Shown here: in pieces, positions 8,603-16,180 of the stretch
Layout of the letters: each line of letters opens with the position of its first letter
How positions within the stretch are numbered: position 1 is the first letter of the stretch
Source: Cohnella terricola
GTDB taxonomy: Bacteria > Bacillota > Bacilli > Paenibacillales > Paenibacillaceae
DNA length: 64,000 nucleotides
NCBI RefSeq assembly: GCF_007786475.1
Contig: NZ_VNJJ01000020.1
Span: 1-64,000, forward strand
Reading direction: 5' to 3'
Notes under the pieces: model-generated
The model's database searches: none
Told to the model about the DNA's origin: nothing
What the model saw: the letters and a program-made list of their open reading frames with translations, nothing else
Program-made: the position numbers and the translations under genes

Positions 8603-9580
8603 ATGGGTTTTCGGCATATATCGGGACAAGACCGGGCGAAATCGCTGCTACAGAACGGGCTTGCCTCCAACCGGATCGCGCATGCCTATCTGTTCGCGGG
8701 ACCGCCGGGTTCCGGGAGAATGGAGATGGCGATTGCATTCGCACAGGCGATCTTCTGCGAGAGAGGCGGCAATGACGCGTGCGGAGAATGTCTGGAATGC
8801 CGCAAGGTAGAGCATGGCAACCACCCGGATCTTCATCTGATTCAACCGGACGGAGCGACGGTAAAGATCGAGCAGATCCGCACGTTGCAGCGGGAATTGG
8901 CTTATCGCAGCTCCGGAGCGGGATATAAAGTGTATATAATCGAAGGCGCCGAGACGATGACGACCCAGGCTAGCAATAGCCTACTGAAATTTCTGGAGGA
9001 GCCGCCTTCCCCCGTTGTGGCGATCCTGCTTGCGCCAAGCGCGCAATCGGTATTGCCCACGATTTTATCTCGTACCCAGCTTGTCCCGTTCGTGCCGGGA
9101 GACCGGGAAGCATTGGAAAAGCTTCTCGTCGAGGAGGGGAAATCCCCGTTACTCGCCCGCGCGGCGGTGAATCTGTCGTCCGGTCTCGCTTCCAGTCGGA
9201 AATTGGTAGAAGAGAATTGGTTTGCAGATATCCGAAACGTAGTGATACAATTAGGCAAGGAGAACCCGTCCCGGTTCACTGCAAGTCTGCTTCAAGCGCA
9301 GCAGCAGGTATTTAAGACGGATCTCTCGGAACATGTTGAATTATTGCTACAGTTGTTAGCTTTGTGGTATAGAGATATGATTTACGCCATGACCGATCGT
9401 CAGAGCCGAATGGTATTTCCGGATCAAGCGGATTGGATCTCGAAGACGGCGTGGAGCCGGCCGATCGAGTCCTGGGTCGCTGTGATGGAGTCCGCGCTGA
9501 CGGCGGCGAGAAGAATAAAAGCTCACGTAGCGCCCCAGTTGGCGTTGGAGCAATTTCTGGTGAACGTGCGGGAGGGATAG
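8603..9580 (+). CDS. holB: DNA polymerase III delta' subunit
   Basis: 325 residues. Clamp-loader subunit of the AAA+ type. It has the GPPGSGR pseudo-P-loop (lysine replaced by arginine, as expected for non-hydrolysing delta'), a zinc module with CGECLECRKVEHGNHPD near residue 55, and the SNSLLKFLEEPP sensor segment near 118. GGAGG lies 11 bases before ATG 8603. Three bases separate it from ricT, the same pairing as in B. subtilis. Confidence 0.93.
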   Translation: MGFRHISGQDRAKSLLQNGLASNRIAHAYLFAGPPGSGRMEMAIAFAQAIFCERGGNDACGECLECRKVEHGNHPDLHLIQPDGATVKIEQIRTLQRELAYRSSGAGYKVYIIEGAETMTTQASNSLLKFLEEPPSPVVAILLAPSAQSVLPTILSRTQLVPFVPGDREALEKLLVEEGKSPLLARAAVNLSSGLASSRKLVEENWFADIRNVVIQLGKENPSRFTASLLQAQQQVFKTDLSEHVELLLQLLALWYRDMIYAMTDRQSRMVFPDQADWISKTAWSRPIESWVAVMESALTAARRIKAHVAPQLALEQFLVNVREG

Positions 9581-9582
9581 GG

Positions 9583-10383
9583 TTGTACGATGTGGTGGGA
9601 GTCCGCTTCAAGAAAGCGGGCAAAATCTATTATTTCGATCCCGCCGAGCATCCGGTATCCAAAGATCAGCATGTCATCGTGGAGACGGCGCGCGGCGTTG
9701 AATACGGCAAAGTAGTCGTCGGCCCGAAGACGGTAGGAGAAGAGGATGTCGTTCTTCCTTTGAAGAAAGTCATTCGGGTAGCCGGGGACCCCGACGCGAA
9801 AGCTGTCGAGGAGAACCGCAACGCAGCTAAGAACGCATTTACCGTTGGACTGCAGAAAATTAAGGATCACGCGCTGAAGATGAAGCTCGTGGACGTGGAA
9901 TACACGTTTGACCGGAACAAAATCATTTTCTATTTTACGGCCGAAGGACGTGTTGATTTCCGGGAGCTCGTAAAGGACTTGGCCGGCGTATTCCGGACCC
10001 GCATCGAATTGCGGCAGATCGGGGTTCGCGACGAGGCCAAGATGCTTGGCGGAATCGGTCCGTGCGGCCGCGTGTTATGCTGCTCTTCATGGCTCGGCGA
10101 TTTTGAACCGGTGTCCATCAAGATGGCGAAGGATCAGAACTTATCTCTGAATCCGACGAAAATATCGGGCTTGTGCGGCCGTTTGATGTGTTGTCTGAAA
10201 TACGAGCATGACAATTACGAGAGCGCCAAAGAAGAACTGCCCGCAGTGGGCAAGTTGGTTGTGACATCGCTGGGCGAAGGCAAAGTCGTTGGAATAAACC
10301 TTGGATCTCGAAGCGTACACGTTCAGTTGTTCGATCTGAGCAAGGTGAAAGAGCTGCCATTTGACGATGTCGTCTTAAAATGA
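9583..10383 (+). CDS. ricT: RicT (YaaT), PSP1-domain subunit of the Y-complex
   Basis: 266 residues. The PSP1 domain with cysteine-rich motifs CGRVLCCSSWL and CGLCGRLMCCLKYE matches RicT. RicT forms an Fe-S-containing complex with RicA and RicF that promotes RNase Y cleavage and Spo0A phosphorelay activity. TTG 9583 is the start: GGAGGG lies 6 bases upstream and the protein then begins MYDVVGVRFKKAGKIYYFD, as in the family. A longer frame inside holB is spurious. Confidence 0.93.
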   Translation: MYDVVGVRFKKAGKIYYFDPAEHPVSKDQHVIVETARGVEYGKVVVGPKTVGEEDVVLPLKKVIRVAGDPDAKAVEENRNAAKNAFTVGLQKIKDHALKMKLVDVEYTFDRNKIIFYFTAEGRVDFRELVKDLAGVFRTRIELRQIGVRDEAKMLGGIGPCGRVLCCSSWLGDFEPVSIKMAKDQNLSLNPTKISGLCGRLMCCLKYEHDNYESAKEELPAVGKLVVTSLGEGKVVGINLGSRSVHVQLFDLSKVKELPFDDVVLK

Positions 10384-10416
10384 CATAATCGGATGCCTTG
10401 AGGTGGATATTTGTTC

Positions 10417-10785
10417 ATGAAAGACATTTTCCTTCGCATGGAAGAGCTCGAATCGGATTTAGGCAAAGTGCATGCCGACTTCGGAGATCTCAAGCTGAAA
10501 ATCAAAGAGCTGCTTGAAGAGAATCAGCGGCTTAGAATCGAAAATCAGCAGTTAAGAAAAGTGCTGAAGCGGGAAACGGATACCGTAGCGGTCTCTCAGG
10601 AAGCGGCGGAAGAACCGGCTGCCGCCAAGGGGGACGTGCCGCTCGCGCCGAATACGGGTGTCGGCGAAGGCTATGATAATCTGGCCCGCCTCTATCATGA
10701 AGGCTTCCATATTTGCAACGTATACTACGGTCATTTGCGGATGGAAGGCGATTGCTTGTTCTGCCTGTCTTTTTTAAGTAAATAA
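10417..10785 (+). CDS. yabA: Replication initiation control protein YabA
   Basis: About 122 residues. An N-terminal leucine-zipper-like coiled coil (residues ~5-55) is joined by a variable linker to a C-terminal zinc tetrad, HICNVYYG followed by GDCLFCLSF. This is YabA, which bridges DnaA and the beta clamp to restrain initiation. ATG 10417 is used, with GAGGTGG 10 bases upstream; TTG 10411 is an alternative. A terminator follows immediately. Confidence 0.93.
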   Translation: MKDIFLRMEELESDLGKVHADFGDLKLKIKELLEENQRLRIENQQLRKVLKRETDTVAVSQEAAEEPAAAKGDVPLAPNTGVGEGYDNLARLYHEGFHICNVYYGHLRMEGDCLFCLSFLSK

Positions 10786-10796
10786 TGTTTAAGAAG

Positions 10797-10833
10797 AAGC
10801 AACGGCCTTCCTTATAGGTCGTTGCTTTCTTGT
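10797..10833 (+). terminator. Terminator after yabA
   Basis: AAGCAACGGCC, short loop, GGTCGTTGCTTTCTTG, 12 bases after the yabA stop. It closes the tmk-to-yabA transcript. Confidence 0.8.
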
Positions 10834-10920
10834 TGTTGAAGGGTCTCGACATTGCGATCGGCTGAGGAATCAAGTAAGCTAAGGGGCGTAAACCATTTTA
10901 GATCAGAGAGGTGCCGACAC

Positions 10921-11739
10921 GTGAGCGCCGAGGAATATCCTTTAAGGCCTGGAGAACGGTTGGACGATCTCCTTACCCATCATTTGAAAATCATTCAAAG
11001 CTCCGAAGTGTTCAGCTTCTCGTTGGATGCTGTGTTGCTTGCTAGATTCGCCAGTGTATCGCCAAGAGGCCGCATTCTTGATCTGTGCACGGGCAACGGG
11101 GTCATCCCTATGCTCCTGACGACGCGAACCGAAGCGACGATCGACGGCATCGAGATTCAGCCCCGTCTGGCGGACATGGCGCGAAGAAGCGTTGAGTTAA
11201 ACGGACTGAACGATCGGGTCCATATTATAGAAGGCGACTTGCGGGAATGGAAGCCGGAGGGAGAGCTGTACGATGCCGTAACGGTGAACCCGCCGTATTT
11301 GCCCGTCACGAGCGGCGACCGTAAAGAAAACATCCACCAAGCGATGGCCCGTCATGAGATCGGATGCAAGCTGGAAGATGTGGTTGCGGCGTGCGCCAGA
11401 TCCGTTCGCGTCGGCGGGCGGGTCGCCATGGTCCACCGACCGAGCCGATTGGTCGACATCATCGATCTGATGCGTCGTTACCGGATCGAGCCGAAAAGAA
11501 TCCGCTTCGTTCACCCGCGTAAGGAAGCGGAAGCCAACATGATATTAATAGAAGGAACACTAGGCGGCAAACCCGAAGTGCGGCTATTGCCCCCTCTGAT
11601 CGTATACGAAGAGGATGGGGAATATACTCAGGAACTGCTGGCGGTCTTCTACGGACAAGCCGCGGAGCTGCCCGATTTCAAACGGCAGAACGGACGCGCT
11701 CCGTCCATCAACAAACAGGAGCAAGAGAATGGAGGCTAA
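10921..11739 (+). CDS. yabB: tRNA1(Val) (adenine-N6)-methyltransferase-like protein YabB
   Basis: 272 residues. SAM-dependent methyltransferase with the glycine-rich DLCTGNGVIPMLL (motif I) near residue 60 and the catalytic NPPY of N6-adenine methylases near 128. GTG 10921 is chosen for AGAGAGGTG just upstream; extending the frame to 10852 has no ribosome site. In B. subtilis a GIY-YIG nuclease gene (yazA) lies between this and rsmI, but here rsmI follows after 4 bp and yazA is absent. Confidence 0.85.
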   Translation: MSAEEYPLRPGERLDDLLTHHLKIIQSSEVFSFSLDAVLLARFASVSPRGRILDLCTGNGVIPMLLTTRTEATIDGIEIQPRLADMARRSVELNGLNDRVHIIEGDLREWKPEGELYDAVTVNPPYLPVTSGDRKENIHQAMARHEIGCKLEDVVAACARSVRVGGRVAMVHRPSRLVDIIDLMRRYRIEPKRIRFVHPRKEAEANMILIEGTLGGKPEVRLLPPLIVYEEDGEYTQELLAVFYGQAAELPDFKRQNGRAPSINKQEQENGG

Positions 11740-11743
11740 GCCA

Positions 11744-12697
11744 ATGGAACATACCCGGAACGATTCGGTAACGCAGCAGGAAGCAGCTTCCGTTCAGCGG
11801 AGTTTCGCGCAGCGCGAGAAACCCGGAACTTTATATTTGGTTGCCACTCCAATCGGCAATCTGGAGGATATGACGTTCCGCGCGATTCGAATCTTGAAGG
11901 AAGTGCAGTTGATTGCCGCCGAGGATACCCGGCAGACGCGCAAGCTGCTGACCCACTTCGATATTCAGAATAGGCTGGTCAGCTATCACGAGCATAATCG
12001 CGAGGCGAGCGGTCCCGAACTCATCCGCATGCTGCTCGACGGACAGGCGATCGCGCTTGTCAGCGATGCCGGAATACCGGCGATTTCCGATCCCGGCGCC
12101 GATCTTGTACGGGACGCCGTAGCGGAAGGTATTCCCGTCGTTCCGATTCCGGGAGCGAACGCGGCCTTGTCCGCGCTGATCGTATCCGGTTTGCCGACGG
12201 ACCGGTTTCTATTCGTAGGATTTCCGCCTCGTGAGCGAAAAGGCATGAATAAGCTGCTGGACGGTCTTGAGGGCGAGACGGGAACTTTGATCTTCTACGA
12301 ATCTCCTCATAGACTGAAGAAAACATTAAACGTCGTAAGCGATCGCTGGAGCGAACGCCGGATGGCCATCGTCCGCGAACTGACCAAAAAACACGAGGAA
12401 GCGGTAAGGGGGTCGGTGGCGGCCTGCCTCGCCCATATCGAGGAAAACCCTCCGCTCGGAGAGTGTTGTATATTAATAGAAGGAACGCGTTCAGAGAATG
12501 AGAAGAAGAGCGGGTCCGGAGGCGGAGAGGAAGGCGCTTGGTGGACGTCCTTAACGCTTCCGATACATGTCGCTCATTACGAGAATCTGGGGCATGGACG
12601 CAAAGAGGCCATGAAGGCGGTTGCCACGGATCGGGGGATATCCAAACGGGATGTCTATCAGGCATTGCTTGCCGATAGTGTGGACGACGAATCTTAA
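11744..12697 (+). CDS. rsmI: 16S rRNA (cytidine1402-2'-O)-methyltransferase
   Basis: 317 residues. Tetrapyrrole-methylase fold: VATPIGNLEDMTFRAIRIL near residue 29, AEDTRQTRKLL near 51, the glycine-rich SDAGIPAISDPG near 108, and IPGANAALSAL near 138. It modifies C1402 of 16S rRNA. GGAGG at 11731-11735 sets the start at ATG 11744. The N-terminus carries about 27 extra polar residues compared with typical family members of ~290. Confidence 0.93.
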   Translation: MEHTRNDSVTQQEAASVQRSFAQREKPGTLYLVATPIGNLEDMTFRAIRILKEVQLIAAEDTRQTRKLLTHFDIQNRLVSYHEHNREASGPELIRMLLDGQAIALVSDAGIPAISDPGADLVRDAVAEGIPVVPIPGANAALSALIVSGLPTDRFLFVGFPPRERKGMNKLLDGLEGETGTLIFYESPHRLKKTLNVVSDRWSERRMAIVRELTKKHEEAVRGSVAACLAHIEENPPLGECCILIEGTRSENEKKSGSGGGEEGAWWTSLTLPIHVAHYENLGHGRKEAMKAVATDRGISKRDVYQALLADSVDDES

Positions 12698-12700
12698 CGC

Positions 12701-12738
12701 AAAAAAAATCCCTCCCGATATGCGATCTCGGGAGGGGG
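12701..12738 (-). terminator. Terminator of abrB (minus strand)
   Basis: On the minus strand CCCTCCCGA, a 9-base loop, TCGGGAGGG, then a run of eight T. The T-run orientation assigns it to abrB. The same stem could also slow readthrough from rsmI, with which it is convergent. Confidence 0.85.
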
Positions 12739-12808
12739 CAAGGAGTAAGTATAAAAAGGTTGGAATTAACAATTATTAGAATACAACTTTTATTATAAAC
12801 TATTTTCT

Positions 12809-13063
12809 CTAGTTTGTCACAGGTGAAGGCAAATCCTTCAAACATTCTCTGCAAACAATTTTTCCTTTAAAGTAAGTTACGCTTTCCGCATTGCCGCAGA
12901 AGATGCACGCGGGCTCGTATTTTTTAAGCATGATGCGTTCGCCGTCCACGTAAATTTCTAGCGCATCTTTCTCTCCGATGCCAAGCGTACGACGCAATTC
13001 GATCGGAATTACCACCCGACCCAATTCGTCGACTTTGCGCACGATACCTGTTGATTTCATCAT
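12809..13063 (-). CDS. abrB: Transition-state regulator AbrB
   Basis: 84 residues. The N-terminal swapped-hairpin DNA-binding domain (MKSTGIVRKVDELGRVVIPIELRRTLGI) is almost identical to B. subtilis AbrB. The C-terminal part differs: it has CIFCGN and CRECLKDL, two CxxC knuckles likely to bind zinc, in place of the helical multimerisation domain of the Bacillus protein. The start at 13063 follows GAGGGG on the minus strand; the frame to 13141 is unsupported. AbrB represses stationary-phase and biofilm genes in growing cells. Confidence 0.93.
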   Translation of the reverse strand: MMKSTGIVRKVDELGRVVIPIELRRTLGIGEKDALEIYVDGERIMLKKYEPACIFCGNAESVTYFKGKIVCRECLKDLPSPVTN

Positions 13064-13130
13064 TTTTGGTAATACCCCTCTCGTAGGAATAAAATAAAAA
13101 CAAACGGACATATAACAGAGCTTGTCCATA

Positions 13131-13199
13131 TTCGGCAACATTCGACAAAGTTCTCTATTTTCCGTTTTCTATCGTACCAACCATTCCCAAAAAAGTCAA
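13131..13199 (-). promoter_or_regulatory. abrB sigma-A promoter with tandem Spo0A boxes
   Basis: On the minus strand TTGACT (13199-13194), 17 bases, TACGAT (13176-13171). Downstream of the start point lie two 0A boxes, TGTCGAA (13147-13141) and TGCCGAA (13137-13131), 10 bp apart on the same face. The B. subtilis abrB promoter has the same TGTCGAA-N3-TGACGAA arrangement, through which Spo0A~P shuts off abrB. Confidence 0.8.
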
Positions 13200-13319
13200 C
13201 CTATTCGGTTAACGTAAAATCGGGAAAAAACCTGAAAAATGCCTTAAAATACTAGGAAACATCGAGTAAAATAATAAATGGCGGGTCGAATTCAGAGAGG
13301 TTTTGATGAAAGCACATCT

Positions 13320-13368
13320 TTCGACATAAAACGACATTAAGTCATCTATTTTGATAGACTTTGTCGAA
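13320..13368 (+). promoter_or_regulatory. Two further Spo0A-box matches upstream of the HD gene
   Basis: TTCGACA at 13320-13326 (0A box on the minus strand) and TGTCGAA at 13362-13368, both exact matches to the 7-base core, in opposite orientation and within 80 bases of the HD-domain gene. No clear sigma-A hexamers could be placed, so control of the HD gene by Spo0A is only suggested. Confidence 0.4.
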
Positions 13369-13395
13369 AAAATGAAAATATCTGGGGTGGTACTC

Positions 13396-14688
13396 ATGCT
13401 CACGAAATTGCACGAGGAGAAGGTTTTCAAAGATCCGGTCCATCATTCCATTTATGTGCAGGATCTAACCATCTGGAAACTCATCAATACGCCGGAGTTC
13501 CAGCGACTTAGAAGAATTCGCCAATTAGGCACCTCCTATCTCACGTTTCATGGAGCGGAGCACAGTCGTTTCTCCCATTCGTTGGGTGTTTATGAAATTA
13601 CAAGGAAAATCATTTCTCAGTTTGAGCGTAATGGATATGCCGATTGGCCGCAAGAGGAAAAATTGCTCAGTCTTTGCGCTTCTTTGTTGCATGATGTCGG
13701 ACACGGTCCTTTTTCCCACTCGGTGGAGCAGATTTTCGGAACGAACCACGAGGAGTGGACGTGCGAGGTCGTTCTTGGAGATACGGAAGTGAATCGAGTG
13801 CTGAGAGAGGTCGACCCGAGATTTCCCGAACAAGTGGCTTCTGTCATCGACAAGACATACAAGAAGCCGATCGTCGTCAGTCTGGTGTCCAGCCAATTGG
13901 ATGCGGATCGGATGGATTACTTGCTTCGGGACGCGTACTTTACGGGCGTGAATTACGGAACGTTCGACTTGGATCGCATTCTGCGCGTCCTTCGTCCTTA
14001 TCAAGGGAAGATCGCCGTCAAGGAAAGCGGGATGCATGCCGTCGAAGACTACTTGATGTCGCGCTATCAAATGTATTGGCAGGTTTATTTCCATCCTGTC
14101 ACTCGGAGTTCGGAGATCGTGCTGCGTCAAATCTTCCAAAGAGCACGCGAGCTATACGACACCGGTTATGAATTCGCCTTCATGCTGGAGCCGATTCGCG
14201 AATTGCTGGCTGGTTCCATAACGCTCGGATCGTATATGAAACTAGATGAGGCAATGGTTCAAACCGCTTTCGGGCAATGGGCGGAGGAACGGGATGAGTT
14301 GTTGTCGGATTTGTGCGGCCGGTTCATGCGCCGACAACTGTACAAATATGTACCTCTCACTTCGGAAGACCGCGATTGGCTCGAAACGGTGCGAGACGAA
14401 TGGATGAGAATCGGCCTCGATCCGGCCTATCATATGGAAGTCGACACGCCGGTCGATTCCCCTTACGACGTCTACAAAACGGGCGCGTTGCCGGACGGGC
14501 GCGATAAACCCCCGATTCTGATTCTGGACGAACGGGAGCAGTTAACCGAAATCTCGATGAAATCCGATATTATCCGCTCCATCGCCGGCCTGCAACGCGG
14601 GAAATACTACATGTATTATCCTGCGGATAGGGTGTTTCCTTACGCTGGGCAACTTAGTCCGGAAACCCGCAAGAAACTGTCTATATAA
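13396..14688 (+). CDS. HD-domain phosphohydrolase (YwfO-like)
   Basis: 430 residues. HD-superfamily metal-binding motifs: H in HSRFSHSLGVYE near residue 57, the HD pair in LLHDVGHGPFSHSVE near 98, and D in SSQLDADRMDYLLRDA near 175. This order matches the YwfO/dNTPase-like family of nucleotide hydrolases; the physiological substrate is not known from sequence. The start at ATG 13396 has GGGGTGG upstream. It diverges from abrB, unlike the B. subtilis order, where metS follows abrB. Confidence 0.85.
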   Translation: MLTKLHEEKVFKDPVHHSIYVQDLTIWKLINTPEFQRLRRIRQLGTSYLTFHGAEHSRFSHSLGVYEITRKIISQFERNGYADWPQEEKLLSLCASLLHDVGHGPFSHSVEQIFGTNHEEWTCEVVLGDTEVNRVLREVDPRFPEQVASVIDKTYKKPIVVSLVSSQLDADRMDYLLRDAYFTGVNYGTFDLDRILRVLRPYQGKIAVKESGMHAVEDYLMSRYQMYWQVYFHPVTRSSEIVLRQIFQRARELYDTGYEFAFMLEPIRELLAGSITLGSYMKLDEAMVQTAFGQWAEERDELLSDLCGRFMRRQLYKYVPLTSEDRDWLETVRDEWMRIGLDPAYHMEVDTPVDSPYDVYKTGALPDGRDKPPILILDEREQLTEISMKSDIIRSIAGLQRGKYYMYYPADRVFPYAGQLSPETRKKLSI

Positions 14689-14711
14689 AGGAAGAAGGAG
14701 ATTATGCAGTT

Positions 14712-15485
14712 ATGTTGATCGACACGCACGCACACTTGGATTCTTCCAAGTTCGACAACGACCGCGAAGAAATGATCGCCCGCGCGCTTGAGGCGGGAAT
14801 CGACACGATCGTCAATATTGGGTTTAACCGCGAGACGATTCCTACGACGATGGCGTTAGCGGAGAAATATCCGTTTATCTACGCGGCCGTCGGCTGGCAT
14901 CCGACAGATGCCGTGGATATGAAGCTGGAAGAGGATCTGGCATGGATCGAGCGCCTATGCGCTCATCCGAAAGTTGTGGCGATCGGGGAGATCGGGCTCG
15001 ACTATTACTGGGACACCTCCCCGAAAGACATTCAGCATACGGTGTTCCGCGAGCAGATTCGCTTGGCCAGACGGCTGAACAAACCGATCGTCATCCATAA
15101 CCGCGATGCCCACGAAGACGTCTTGAGACTGCTGAAGGAAGAAAAAGCCGAGGAAACGGGGGGGATCATGCATTGCTTCTCCGGCAGTTGGGAAACGGCG
15201 AAAAAATGCCTCGACATGAACTTCTATATTTCGTTCGGAGGGCCGGTTACGTTCAAGAATGCCAGGGTTCCCAAAGAGGTAATGGAACGCGTTCCGCTTG
15301 ATCGATTATTGCTCGAGACGGATGCTCCATATCTGACTCCTCACCCTCATCGAGGGAAGCGAAATGAGTCCGCTTACGTTCGTCTCGTTGCCGAGACCGC
15401 GGCGGAAATAAAAGGGTTTTCATTGGAAGAAATCGGCAAAATTACGAGTGAGAACGCCAGGCGATGTTTGGGCATAGGGAGATAA
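14712..15485 (+). CDS. tatD: TatD family metal-dependent DNase
   Basis: 257 residues, normal family length. Metal ligands appear in order: DTHAHLD at residues 4-10, GEIGLDYYW near 95, IHNRDAHED near 129, HCFSGSW near 153, and ETDAPYLTPHP near 203. Members are 3'-5' exonucleases or tRNA/DNA hydrolases acting in the cytoplasm. AAGGAG lies 11 bases before ATG 14712. It directly follows the HD gene (23 bp) and is probably co-transcribed with it. Confidence 0.93.
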   Translation: MLIDTHAHLDSSKFDNDREEMIARALEAGIDTIVNIGFNRETIPTTMALAEKYPFIYAAVGWHPTDAVDMKLEEDLAWIERLCAHPKVVAIGEIGLDYYWDTSPKDIQHTVFREQIRLARRLNKPIVIHNRDAHEDVLRLLKEEKAEETGGIMHCFSGSWETAKKCLDMNFYISFGGPVTFKNARVPKEVMERVPLDRLLLETDAPYLTPHPHRGKRNESAYVRLVAETAAEIKGFSLEEIGKITSENARRCLGIGR

Positions 15486-15604
15486 ATGGAATATTCGGGA
15501 GGAAAACGGACTGTCGGGAAGAAAAAACTGGCTTTTGCTGCGCATAATCCTCAAGATCACTATAATTTTCGTGAAAAACGGATAAATTCGTCCGATGGAT
15601 CGTC

Positions 15605-15634
15605 TTTACACCGAGATTGGATTGAGGTTATGAT
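15605..15634 (+). promoter_or_regulatory. Candidate sigma-A promoter of the riboswitch-yabE transcript
   Basis: TTTACA at 15605-15610, 18 bases, TATGAT at 15629-15634. It lies about 35 bases before the riboswitch aptamer. The stretch between tatD and here has no credible gene. Confidence 0.5.
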
Positions 15635-15667
15635 CATCAACAGAAGTTTGAATATGACAATCCTTTT

Positions 15668-15885
15668 CCAGTGCGCTTAATCTCCGGAGTCGGAGAGTGG
15701 GGGACCCAACGCGGCGGCGATCAAGCAAGGCGTCCAATGCGGTCCGAGCAATCTTGGGGTGAATAAGGCAAGTGCCACGGCGAGGCTCTATCTGAGTCGC
15801 TCGTCATGCCATGCAGCCTTTAGGGCAACTCTCTTGTCCGAATCCGACAGCTAACCCCGCAAGCGTAATAGAGAGAGGTCGCCCT
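15668..15885 (+). promoter_or_regulatory. Cyclic di-AMP riboswitch (ydaO-yuaA class)
   Basis: Conserved landmarks of the ydaO class appear in order: CGCTTAATCTCC, GGGGGACCCA, CTTGGGGTGAAT, TAGGGCAACTCTC, GTCCGAATCCGACAGCTAACC, and CCGCAAGCGT before the closing GAGAGAGG. The ~215-nt length fits. In known cases c-di-AMP binding promotes termination. Here a terminator follows at 15923 and a YabE-like wall-remodelling gene at 16181, a gene type often controlled by this class. Confidence 0.88.
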
Positions 15886-15922
15886 CGTGCCGCGAACATT
15901 TTCCCACAGCTGATTACATGCG

Positions 15923-15962
15923 GAAGCCACGAACAGATCCTCTGTCTCGATGGCTTTTTGTG
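15923..15962 (+). terminator. Expression-platform terminator of the c-di-AMP riboswitch
   Basis: AGCCACGAACAGA, loop TCC, TCTGTCTCGATGGCT, then TTTTTG, about 40 bases after the aptamer and 220 bases before yabE. No gene ends just upstream, so it is best read as the regulated terminator of the riboswitch. Confidence 0.8.
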
Positions 15963-16180
15963 TTGCAAGCATAAACACATGTCTCTGTCTAAACGGACGG
16001 AACGGAACGTTTATGCCGGAAAGCGCGGACATACTGGGGAAGGCGGCGATTGGACAATTCGGCCCAAATCAGCGAAAATTTCGGCCGTAAGCCAAGAGTC
16101 GTTAACCATTTTGGATTAGTCGCGTCTGACAAGTATCATGCATGACCGTCGACGGCGGGGCTATGAAGGAGGAACGAGAT

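Noticed and set aside
15486..15680. 64-codon frame after tatD
   Set aside because: No ribosome site, overlaps the putative promoter and riboswitch start, low-complexity translation.
15811..16119. 102-codon open frame upstream of yabE
   Set aside because: It overlaps the 3' half of the c-di-AMP riboswitch and its terminator; composition is not protein-like and no ribosome site is present.
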